The notes under the pieces are model-generated. The model worked only from the letters and a program-made list of their open reading frames with translations, did no database searches and was not told the DNA's origin. From Sesamum alatum (lineage: Eukaryota > Streptophyta > Magnoliopsida > Lamiales > Pedaliaceae): DNA of 64,000 bases. This document shows, piece after piece, positions 44,568 to 55,189 of the stretch. Position numbers and translations under genes: made by a program. Positions within the stretch are counted from its first letter, which is position 1. Each line of letters opens with the position of its first letter. The stretch covers positions 18,451,573 to 18,515,572 of the forward strand of contig JACGWO010000011.1 in the NCBI GenBank assembly GCA_034509735.1. The letters run 5' to 3'.

Positions 44568-45923
44568 GCTAACACATTATCAAAATTTACGGCTATGATG
44601 ACAGGATTGAAGGATCGTAGCATCTCGTTAGTGATCAAAGAAGTAGCAGAAATTGATGAACCAGCTTTGGAGGTGTTAAATGTTGAAGAGGAGAAATCCT
44701 GGGAAACAGATATAGTCAAGTAATTGAAAGAGGGGATTGCACCTAGCGAACCCGTTGAAGTAAGAAGGTTGAAATTTAAGGCAAATAGGTTCATGTTGCT
44801 AGGTGAAGAAGTTTACAAAAGAATGATCGAGGGACCACTCCTAAAATGCCTTACCCCAGAAAGAGCCCAGTATGTACTAAGAGAAATCCATGAAGGAAGC
44901 TGTGGCAACCATTCAGGTGGGAGGTCGTTGGCTCAGAAGGTGACGCGACATGGTTACTTTTGGCCTACCCTGGTGAAGGATGCCATGGAGTTCACTAGAA
45001 AAATGTGATAGTTGTCAGAGGTATGCAACGCTGATACACACACATGCGACCTTGATGGAACCAATCAAGATCGCCTGCCTGTTCGACCAGTGGGACATAG
45101 ACATTGTTGGTCCATTCCCTCCGGCACCAGCTCAGAAAAAATTTATCATAGTGGCGGTAGAATATTTTTCTAAATGGGTAGAGGATGAGGCTTTATCTAA
45201 AATATCAGAAAAGGAGGTGATAAATTTTATCTGGAAAAACATAATTTGCAGGTTTGGTATACCTCGAATCTGGATTTCGAACAATGGTACTCAGTTCCAA
45301 GGGAAAGGGATCCTAGTATGGTGCAAGGAATTAAAAATACAACAAAAATCCACCGCTGTTGGAAATCCACAGGAAAATGACAGACCGAGGTGGCCAATCT
45401 TACACTGCTACAGCACTTGAAAACAAGACGTGAAGGTGCGAAGGGTTCGTGGGTCGGGGAGCTACCAGGTGTGTTATGGGCATATCCCACTACCCCCCGA
45501 TCCTCGACAGGTAAGTCCCCGTTTTATTTAGTTATGGGACTGAAGCGATAATTCCTGCAGAAATTGGTGATATGACAACTAGGGTTGCACATTACGACCC
45601 CAAGAGAAACAATGAAGAGCGAGCATTCGACCTTACCACCATTGAAGAAAGAAGAGATCGCGCTTATGCCATGATTTACATCACAAGAATCTGATGATGA
45701 GAAGCTACAATCATAAGGTGAAGCCAAGGCAGTTTCAGGTTTGGGACTTAGTGCTAAAAAAGGTCGAGGTGTCCAAACACATTGGGAAGTTAGACTCGAG
45801 CTGGGAAGGTCCCTACAGAGTTATTGAAATCAAAAAGTAGGGAACTTATTGATTACCAGACATGGATGGAAAGGATTTTCCAAGACCATGGAATGTTCAC
45901 AACTTGAAAAAGTTTTATGCCTG
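44568..45923 (+). pseudogene. Gypsy integrase, broken
   Basis: The zinc domain is split: REIHEGSCGNHSGGRSLAQK in frame 44724-45008, CDSCQRYA in the next frame. The core has WDIDIVGPFPPA (first Asp) and ISNNGTQFQGKG, where the usual second catalytic Asp is Asn, then NPQEND. The C-terminal part is in several frames and ends DFPRPWNVHNLKKFYA at 45921-45923. The Asp to Asn change alone should abolish strand transfer. Confidence 0.85.
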
Positions 45924-45987
45924 AAAGCATCTTGGATCTCTAGCAACCTGTGAAACGCCCTTTTTGCATTCAAAAAACGAGGTGACA

Positions 45988-46150
45988 AGCGACCTGGGAA
46001 AGGTCTAGGATAAGCGATCTGTGAAAGATCACACTCGGCGATTTGAAAAAGATCATGCTCAATCTGGGAAAGATCATCTCCTTTTGCGATCTGTGAAAGA
46101 TCATTTCTTTTTGCGAGATCATGTGAAACGATCTGAAAAAGATCATTTTG
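45988..46150 (+). repeat. Imperfect tandem repeat, GCGATCTGTGAAAGATCA type
   Basis: About six units of 23-30 bp, each with GATCT...AGATC able to pair as a short stem around a GTGAA-like loop; spacers are pyrimidine-rich (TTTCTTTTTG). Lies between the integrase end and the antisense gene. 45924-46640 otherwise has no gene. Confidence 0.7.
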
Positions 46151-46674
46151 TATCCAGACACCATTTCATGCTACTTAAATCTATAGCCTATGAAAGGTCC
46201 TTTTCTCGCAAAATTCGCTTTATACTTGCAATACAGAACGTGGTCTGCAGCATAAATTTTTATAAGGCAAATGCATGAAATTACGATCTAAGCAAGATTC
46301 GTTAAATGACGTGGAAAAGCTCTAATCAAATTGTCTGAAAAAGACCAACTTATGCCTAAAATAGTAGCTCGATCTCGATCGCAAGGGGGTCGCACATTCG
46401 AAAGCGAGCACCTCGCTGCATGAAAGAATTATAACCCCCCAAATGATCGTATTAAGCGACCTCGACCAGAGACCCTGAAATAACTTGGAATAAACAATTC
46501 AAGAAAGGTTGAAGGTAAAATTTCATGGCATTCATTAGGATAATTACAAAAGATGAGATTGGCATGTTACCTGACAAAAAAGAATATTAACTTAAGGTGA
46601 CTAAGCGATCTCATAAGTAAAATTAATGCATTTACATCCATCCTGAGCATAGTCAAAAACTAAGTCCTGAGATT

Positions 46675-49044
46675 CTAGAGGAGATTCCCAATTTCAACGA
46701 CCAAGGCTGCGAACTCGTCCTCGCTAGCGACCTCGTCCTCGCTAGCAATCTCGGGGACATTCTCCTCGGGATAAGGCTGAAGGTTGGCATCGAGGGAAGA
46801 ATCAAGTTGGTTATGATCGAACCCTTCAACAAAGCCTTGGAGGTGTTGTATCTGGGAGATGCATTTTTCGAAGCCATCATTGAGAAAATGAGCAGATTGG
46901 AGGTCAACTGCCATCTTAAAAGCGAGTGCCTTGAGAAAGTCTCGAGCACCTTGAAGTCGACCACTGGAGACGGACTTTTTGTACTCCTCAGACTGAATGA
47001 AGGCCTCGCGACCTTCAGTGATACCCTCGGTCTTCCCAGCAAGGAGACCAGTTGAGAAACCCTCAGTGCGATTACTCTCTAGGGCATCAGCGACCTTCTT
47101 CTTGCTTTCCTCTAAGGTCGCTGATAACTAAGCTTTCAGGGCAGCGACCTGAGCATCTATTGCGGCCTTGACCTCTAAAGCTTCCTTCTCCTTCGCTTGT
47201 GCGCGATCAAGGCCTCCTTGAAGTTCATGGATCTTTTGCTCAGCTACTGCCTTATCATAGCGGAACATTGAGCACTTCAAGGAAAGATTGTGGCCAAAGG
47301 TAGAAGCTTGAAATGCGATCGAAGTAAGTAAAGAATTAAGGAAGAAGGGTGCCAGAAAAAAGGTCATGGACGTACCTGTATTAAGACATGAGCTAGGTGT
47401 TCCTCGACCCCGGTGTGAGCAGTCTGGGCCAGCAAAACTTGGTTCCGTTCCAACTAGCAGGCCTTGTACAGTGCGAAGGAGTCTTGGCCTACATAGGTTC
47501 GCAACACGGAACTACGAGCAGAGCAGTCAGGGTTGAGTTTCTCCCCCTCCATCTCGGCAACCTTGTTGCTCGAGGTCTTGAGCTCTTCATGAGCTTGTTT
47601 CCACCAAGCGACCAGATCTTTAAGGTGCTTAGTGTTCTCCTCCTCTTTGGCAGCCTTCTTGGCCGCACGACGCTCAGATCGCCTACTCGAACGCTTGCCG
47701 GATTTGCTGAAGTTTTTGCTCTTGCTATGACTACAATGCTTACTCTTTCGCTTATGCTTCTTCGACTTACTTGGCTCACCGACAGCGTGAGCGACCTCAA
47801 CCACTTCACCTACGTCTTTAGAACTGGTAGGGGCAGCTCCCGTGACTGGAATGGAACTGGAGGGAGCGACCGCAGTAGGATTTGCGGTTATCTGGGCCTC
47901 ACCCCTACTGACCTCGACTGGAGCTGACACTTGGCGCCCGGAGGATCTGCTAGGTTGATCACCTACAGGGGCAGCGGGTGAATTTCTCCTTCGCAAGTCG
48001 CGAGCGAGTTGAGCTACATGAGCATTCATCACCACGTTATCTGCAAGAAAGAAAGTTAGTACTAGGAATAAAAAGAAGAAATGAACAAATGAGGCGAATG
48101 TCAGAGTATATGAGTCACCTAGGGAACCTCAAACTCGGAGGGGTGCTGGAGTGAGACCAGCAAGCTTTAAAGTTTCCTCTGATAGAAGTTTTTTCGGATC
48201 ATAAGACTCAGAGGTGATAGCATTTATTTGATCACCCTCCAGCCCCCCATCTTGTGTCTCAGGTTCAGGTTTGATAAGGCGTCAATTGCATCGGAAAGGC
48301 CAATTGTGACCAGGCGGTGGTCGAATAAAAATAAAACGCTCTTTCCAAGGGCCAACATTGGACCGCAATCTAGAGAGATATATATAATCTGGTCGAGCCG
48401 AGAGGTAATAGAAAGCACGTTCGCTAGAACGCGTAGAAATGGAGAACGAGTAGAGCGACCAGAAGTTTTCAAAACTTGGTTCTAAGTTGTGATAATTGAT
48501 TATTATGACAAAACGAACTATGTGACTAATGGAGTTAGGTGACGGTTGCATAGGACAAATATCTAAACGGGTCAGGATGTCTACTACAGGAGGAGCTAAG
48601 GGGAAACGAAGACCTGCTTCTAAATGTACAATTGAAAGAGGGCAAAAGCCCTCGGGAGGCAGATGCATGCGGTCGAAAGAGCAGGGAATTAGAATCTCAA
48701 AGTTATAGGGATGTGGTATTTTTCCTTGATTTTATGAATGGGTTACTTTACAGTACTTATTATTCCGGCCCAAGGATTGGCGGCCATCATAGCCAAGTAT
48801 CCCTCAATAGTGGGGACCTCATCTGAATCTACTCGATCTAAAGGAGGTACTACATTATTGCCTTCTAAGTGAGTTCCTACATCAGCGACCTCAGGGGGAG
48901 AATCACGAACACGATAAGGGCCAGCCTCGTTAGGAGCGATTAAGTTTGGCAAGGGGGGAGGTAAGCTAGCACCAACAACCACCTCCTTAGAGTGTGGAGA
49001 GGTCGCGGATGAGCTCGAGGAGGAAGACCCAGAGCTCGACCCCA
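46675..49044 (-). pseudogene. Antisense additional gene of the Tat-type Gypsy, interrupted by Copia
   Basis: On -, frames 49044-48743 (serine-rich head), 48668-48282 (LRFPLAPPVVDILTRLDICP, matching the putative gypsy-type transposon domain), 48035-47454 (basic KSKKHKRKSK stretch) and 47367-46675 (coiled-coil, then GKTEGITEGREAF and an acidic tail ending EIGNLL) follow each other. Splice-like borders exist: donor near 48118, acceptor TTTCTTTCTTGCAG near 48027-48040, donor CAG/gtacgt near 47375. A TAG interrupts near 47127. The first 14 codons lie beyond the Copia at 59355-59397. The role of such antisense proteins is unknown. Confidence 0.75.
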
Positions 49045-49049
49045 ACCTA

Positions 49050-51027
49050 TGAAAGAAATTGTGGATCGTCCCGGGAAAAGCGCGAATGCGGAAGCGCGGT
49101 ATAATTAAAAAAATAAATGCGGAATTTAAACATGCTTTAAATTAAAGAACACGTTTCAAAGGGTGTGCCTTTGAAATTCCCGGGTGTTCGGTGTATCTCA
49201 TGAATAATAAAACATAAAAGAATCATGGAGGCCATAGGGTTGAAAATAAAAGAGGACGAAAATCTAAAACCCTACCCGTTGTCGTTTTCGTCTTCAACGG
49301 CTACACGCGTTGTTCCCCGTTTTGCACCAAGATCTCGTTCTTGAGACCCTCCAAATCGTGACACACGATCCACCCACGTATCTTGCACGTCGTGCTAGCA
49401 ACGAACAAGTTTATAATATTTGGAGTGGATGAATCAATAACACATTATGAATTAATGGTATTGATTCATCAAGTTCTAATGTTCCAAGAACAAGAGAACT
49501 AGTGGAATGTGTTTCTTGGAGAGAGAGAGGCGGACGAGAGATGAGAGGGAGAGATCCGAGTGTGTGTGTGTTGTGTGTGTGTGTTGGAGATTCATCATCC
49601 TTCAACTTGTAGGATGCTAGGGGTTTATATAGAAGAGGAGTCTAATCCTCTTTAAACTCCTCTTTCAAGAACTCTATTTTGACTAGGATTTTGACCTAGT
49701 CAAAGTCCTAGTCAAAGTAGTGTTTTGACCTAGTCAAAACAATCCTAGCCATCCATCTCTCCCATTCATCTCACCGTTGATTTAATTTAATTTAATGGAA
49801 TATTTAAAAACCTATTTAAATATTTCCAAGAGGCTAAAATAAATATAAATATTATTTAAGCCCATTAAATAAATCCCTTTGATAAATCTAATTTATCAAT
49901 TTAATTCCTTATATCTAATAGAAGGAATTATTTCTCCAAGAAAAATAAAGGACCCGAATAAATCCAATTTAATCATTCCTTCACTCCAATATTTAATTCC
50001 TAATTAAATATCTAAATGTGTGTGGATAGTGTGTGACTCTTTAGGTTCACCTTTCAGCTAGACTTGGTCGGATTCCTAGAATCCTTCCGTTACCATGGGT
50101 GGCCATCTAGCAACGGTCCATGACACTAGAGACTAGGTGAAATATTCAGAGATGAACATTTAGGCTCTAACAGTACACTTGTCCTTCTGTCTTCGGTCTC
50201 ATCACTTAGAGTCTAGGGCACGGATAATGCAGGTACCCATTTTGGACCTAAGTGTCGGTCTGTCCTCACTAAACGCCGCAAGGGAATCCTTCCCTTCTGT
50301 TCAGTTACTGTGGCCACAGATTTTAGGGACAAGACACAGAGCATACATGAGACTCAACTGTCAATGCCTATTGGCAGGAGACAGATCCTTTCTTGGAAAC
50401 TACTGTCACTTTGTACACCAGAACTGCACTAGACATGGCTTATGACTACCAAAGAGAATTCTGCTAATCTCTCACCATATCTAAGATACAGCCCTAACGT
50501 ACAGGTAAACTCAGCAATTCCTCAAGTCAAAGGACTTGGCCTGTACCGTTGGAACCGGGAATACACGTCATACCTTGCTGACCATACTCAAGGTCCTCCG
50601 TAAGACGGTTCCCGCGAGTCACCTCAGTCAGCTGCGTCCTGGCATGCTAACCCACTAACACTGCTTAGACGACCCTCGTCACCCGTCGATGAAACACGAC
50701 AGCAGGTGCTTAGTGCAAGTCTCAAATGGAATCCCGGTACCCATTTTGGGATTCCTTGACTTGGAGATTTCCGGACTGATTCGGGAAGACTGATTCCATG
50801 GACCTACCTCCAAGCGTAGTCCCAGTCCCCGAAATTGATTCTCAGTCCGTGGGCTTTGTTTGCGTAGTGAACAGATATGGAAAACAAATATAAGTGAACA
50901 CAAACAAAGTGATGCCAAATGAAATTCACTTCTTTATTCATTAATGATTTATCAAACACCTGAAATTGTCTAGACATAGGTTACATATTCCTGCCAAAAT
51001 TGGCTTACATGGTCACCTATTCTAACA
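49050..51027 (-). repeat. 3' LTR of the young Copia
   Basis: Contains a - strand TATA box (TATATAAA near 49624-49632), a W-box array at 49679-49738 and GA/GT simple repeats at about 49520-49585. Compared with the other LTR it has one additional GT, one additional A and lacks CGAGA-like four bases near 49272. Confidence 0.95.
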
Positions 51028-51040
51028 ATCTCCCACTTGA
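51028..51040 (-). promoter_or_regulatory. Polypurine tract of the young Copia
   Basis: On - TCAAGTGGGAGAT directly precedes the 3' LTR, the expected plus-strand primer site. Confidence 0.8.
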
Positions 51041-51043
51041 CCT

Positions 51044-51856
51044 TTAAAGCCAATCACCCATATGCCTAATCCCCATCTTCTCAAGATGTTGCGTATGAGC
51101 ACTCTGCGACATAGGCTTTGTCAGCGGGTCTGCTGTGTTGTCTGCTGAGTTGACTCGGTCCATCCGAACGTCACCTCTTCCTACCATTTCTCTAAGAAGA
51201 TGGTAGCGTCTAAGAATGTGTTTGGAACGGTGATGAGATCTCGGTTCCTTTGCTTGCGCTATTGCACCGTTGTTATCACAGAAGATGACAACAGGCTCGG
51301 CGATGCTAGGCACCACACCCAACTCTTGGATGTAGTTTCTCATCCAAACCGCTTCCTTAGCAGCTTCTGAAGCTGCTATGTATTCAGCCTCAGTGGTGGA
51401 GTCAGCAGTGGTTGCTTGCTTGGAACTTTTCCAAGCCACTACTCCCCCGTTGAGTTTGAATACATACCCCGATTGAGACTTGGCATCATCGTCATCAGAC
51501 TGGAAGCTAGCGTCGCTAAAGCCTTCCAGAATTAGTTCTCCATTGCCATAGACCAAGAACATTTCCTTAGTCCTCCTAAGGTACTTAAGGATGCCCTTAA
51601 CGGCATTCCAATGTGCCTCTCCTGCACAGGACTGATATCTGCTTGTCACGCTCAAAGCGTATGCAATGTCAGGCCTGGTGCAATGGACCGCATATTGGAT
51701 GCTACCTACGGCAGAAGCATAGGGGATGACTTTCATCTTTTCAAGTTCCTCATCAGTCTGCGGGGACTGCTTCTTGGACAACTTGATCCCATGCCTCATT
51801 GGAAGGAATCCTCGTTTGGAGTTGTCCATTCGATATCTCTTTAGGACTTTCTCCAT
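51044..51856 (-). pseudogene. Copia pol, C-terminal RT and RNase H
   Basis: 270 codons open after a TAA at 51857-51859 that replaces a Tyr codon in the relative at 15400. Motifs: YASAVGSIQYAVHCTRPDIA, SDASFQSDDDDAKSQSG, STTEAEYIAASEAAKEAVWM and FCDNNGAIAQAKEP with the RNase H Asp, Glu, Asp residues, ending HMGDWL. Intact apart from the stop that separates it from RT. Confidence 0.9.
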
Positions 51857-53146
51857 TTACGAGTTTTGGGTGAGCCCTAACATCCTTTTAGATCTGTCCC
51901 TGACAATCTGGATACCTAGGATGTAGGAGGCTTCACCCAAGTCCTTCATGGAAAACTTGGTTGACAACCATGCTTTTGTGTTTCCTAACATTCTGACGTC
52001 ATTACCAATGAGCAGAATGTCATCCACGTAAAGCACTAGGAACACTATAGAGCTCCCACTGACCTTCTTGTATACACAAGGGTCGGATTCGTTTTTGATG
52101 AAGTCATATCCCCGTATTACTTCATCAAATCGAATGTTCCAACTTCGGGATGCTTGTTTGAGGCCATAGATGGACTTCTGGAGACGACAGACCTTCTGTT
52201 CTTCTCCAGTGACCGTGAAACCCTCCGGCTGATCCATATAGATCTCTTCTTCAACGAAACCGTTGAGGAAGGCCGTTTTCACGTCCATCTGCCATATTTC
52301 ATAGTCATACCATGCTGCTATGGCAAGCAGGATCCGAATGGACTTAGCCATGGCTACTGGCGAGTAGGTATCCTCAAAATCGACCCCGGGTCGTTGAGTG
52401 TATCCCTTAGCTACAAGCCTAGCCTTAAAGGTTGTGACTTCTCCATCAACGCCGAGTTTGTGCTTATAGACCCACTTACAGCCCACTGGCTTAACACCTT
52501 TCGGTGGATCTACAAGTCTCCAAACTTGGTTCTCGCTCATGGAGTCCATTTCGGTCTTCATGGCCTCAAGCCATTTCCCGGAGTCGATGTCAGACATCGC
52601 TTCCCCGTATGTCTTAGGATCGTTATCCAGAAGATCGGTCGCACCTAGAAACCCACATCTCACTGGAGGTCTGGATTCTCTAGTGGACCTACGGAGGACG
52701 GGAACGTCAGTGGTGACTGTGGGCGCTGACTGTATCGGAGCCGGCGGTTCAGGGGCCGGGACTGGCCTTTCTTGAGGTTGTCCTTCATGCCTAGCATGTT
52801 GGACTTCTCTAGGTTGGTCAGCCCTCCGTGCGTTAATCCTAAATCCTCTTGGTGAGGTTTCCGCGGCTATTTCTGATGGCTGAGTTCCATCACTTGATTC
52901 CTCAAGGATCAGCTCATCAGGTTGGATATCCTCCGGGAAGCCTTGCTCCAAGAATACTGCATTCCTTGAAACAAATACCTTTTGTTCCAAAGGGTCATAA
53001 AAGTAATAACCCGCAGTTTCTCTAGGGTATCCAACGAACCTGCATAGGCTAGACCTAGATTCTAGCTTATCTCCCACTAACCTCTTGACGTATGCGGGGC
53101 TACCCACACTTTCAAGTAGTTGTAGGACGCAGGCTTGCCGTGCCAT
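51857..53146 (-). pseudogene. Copia pol, integrase C-terminus and reverse transcriptase
   Basis: After LCRFVGYPRETAGYYFYDP (integrase tail) and a Pro/Arg-rich linker come the RT motifs MDVKTAFLNGFVEEEIYMDQ, SIYGLKQASRSWN and the catalytic YVDD at 52019-52030. The frame enters by a one-base shift near 53100 and ends at the TAA at 51857-51859. RT itself has no internal break, so it keeps catalytic residues. Confidence 0.9.
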
Positions 53147-54108
53147 ATCTCATATGGCGTTTGGGTCAATGCACTGGTAGGCGCCAAATTCAACAACTTG
53201 GCTGCCGTTTCTAATGCATAACCCCAAAACGATAAGGGCAATTTGGTAAAACTCATCATGGACCGAACCATGTCCAACAGGATTCGGTTCCTCCTTTCAG
53301 AGATGCCGTTTAACTGTGGTGTTCCGGGAGGTGTCCATTCTGATATTATACCATGTTCTTTTAGATAATCAAGGAATTCGGCACTAAGGTATTCACCACC
53401 TCGGTCTGACCGTAGGACTTTAATTTTGCAGTTGGTCTGGTTCCCCACTTCAAGTCTGAATTCTTTAAACCTCTCAAGAGCTTCAGACTTGTACCTCATT
53501 AGGTAAACATAACCATACCGTGAATGATCATCGGTGAAGGTTATGAAGTAGGAGAACCCACCTCGAGCCTGCGTCCTTAGTGGTCCACATACGTCTGTAT
53601 GGACCAAGTCCAACAGACCCGTGGCAAGCCTGCTTTGACCTACAAAGGGCTTCTTGGTCATTTTCCCTCTTAGACAAGATTCACAAGTTGGTAGATCACT
53701 CAAGTCCCCAACCTCTAGGTTCTTTGAGTCTACCAACCTTTTCATCCTATCTTGGGATATGTGACCTAGCCTAGCGTGCCACAGACGTGCGTTCCCGTTA
53801 TTATCTAATTTCCGTTTGTGTTGAGCGTTAAGAACGAAATTCGTTTGTTGCAAGATATAGAGCCCGTTGTGCAATGTACCAAGTAGATGAGCAATTCCAC
53901 ACCTCATCAAATAAAAGCAATTTTTTTTATTGATTCTGAACTCATAACCACTATTGTCCAACAATGGAATGGAAATGATGTTCTTAATCATACTAGGTAC
54001 AAAATAAACCTGCTCTAATTCTATGCTAATGGAATCACTAATCACTAAAGTGGCGGATCCTACTGCTTCTGCCGAGATGGCCTTGCCATTTCCAAGCTTC
54101 AGGATCAT
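53077..54108 (-). pseudogene. Copia protease C-terminus and integrase
   Basis: Zinc domain: HARLGHISQDRMKRL with CESCLRGKM. Core: first Asp in VHTDVCGPL, second in LRSDRGGEYLS, Glu in NGISERRNRILLDM. The frame begins by a one-base shift near 54108 relative to gag-protease and is shifted again near 53100 after YLKVW, so it runs out in a short false tail. Catalytic residues are all present. Confidence 0.9.
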
Positions 54109-55097
54109 GTCCCGCTACTTAGTTTTCTGCTTCTTTTCAGCACCTGCAAATCATTGCAAATGTGAGCTCCACAGCCGGTATCCAATACCCAAGAGGCAGA
54201 ATTAGTGACCATATTAACCTCAATCACATATATACCTTGGTTTGAGAAGAGTTTGGGGCACTCTCTCTTCCAATGCCCTTTCTCACGGCAGTTGATACAT
54301 ATGTCATATGCCTTTGACTGTTGCTTGGGGACAACCTTTCCCTTTCCTTTGCCTTTCCCCTCTTTGGCAATGGGAACACTCTGAGTGTTCGTAGCTGCTA
54401 TGACGGCTTTTCCCTTCCCCTTCTTCTTTTTCCAACGTCCGGCACCCTTGCCTTTCGTCTTGGAAGTTGAAGCACCTCCAAACAATACCGAAGGCGTGGA
54501 CTTCTTAGTCGTTGCCTCGTATTGCACCAACATATTGATCAACTCATGAATGCCCTTCTCAAGTGCATTCATGTTATAGTTGACGATAAATTGGTCGAAG
54601 GAGGGTGGGAGTGACTGAAGGATCACATCTATGTACGTTTCGTTATCGAGACCTGCCTTTAGGTCCTCGAGCTTTTCCACTAGGGTAAGCATTTTAACCC
54701 CATGCTCTTGTACAGAGGATCCTTCTGTCATTTTAGTTCCAAAGAACGCCTTGGTCGCGACATACCTAGTATGCCGGTCCGGGACTGCATAGCAATCCTT
54801 AAGGCGAGCCATAATGGAAGGGACATCGTCTAGCCTTTCATATTGCTTCTGAATCTCATTGGTCATCGAAGCAAGTATGACGCTACGGACCTTCCGGTTA
54901 TCCTTATGCCAAGTCTCGAACGTCTCACGTTCTTCTGGCGTGGATCCTTCCGGCAAGGTCCTAGGGAGAGGCTCGTCCATGACGTAGCCTTGGTTCTCGT
55001 AATCTAGGACTATCCTGAGATTGCGCAACCAGTCGTTGTAATTTGTTCCATTGAATTTGTTTGTCTCAAGAATGGTTGATAGTGGGTTCTTAGACAT
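54105..55097 (-). pseudogene. Copia gag and protease N-terminus
   Basis: I chose the ATG at 55097 (MSKNPLSTILETNKFNG) because the older Copia starts at the same place; an upstream in-frame ATG exists at 55187. UBN2-type gag is followed by a lysine-rich linker, a knuckle CINCREKGHWKREC (near 54262-54305) and the protease site WVLDTGCGAHIC, intact here. The frame stops at 54105-54107, where one base appears to be missing compared with the older copy. Gag itself is complete and could still be made. Confidence 0.9.
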
Positions 55098-55189
55098 TTT
55101 AAATCTACATTTAGAAAACAACGCGCGATCAGCAGAAAATAAAGACGGTGGTTTGATGAAATAATTAAATGCTTGGTCTTTAGTCATTT

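Noticed and set aside
45988..46150. Regular repeat spacing suggestive of a CRISPR array
   Set aside because: Units are adjacent, imperfect and without unique spacers; a plant retrotransposon context.
47397..47927. 176-codon frame on +
   Set aside because: Shadow of the antisense Gypsy gene, whose basic and coiled-coil sequence on - fits the family.
52154..52648. 164-codon frame on + across Copia RT
   Set aside because: Complementary to conserved RT motifs; shadow frame.
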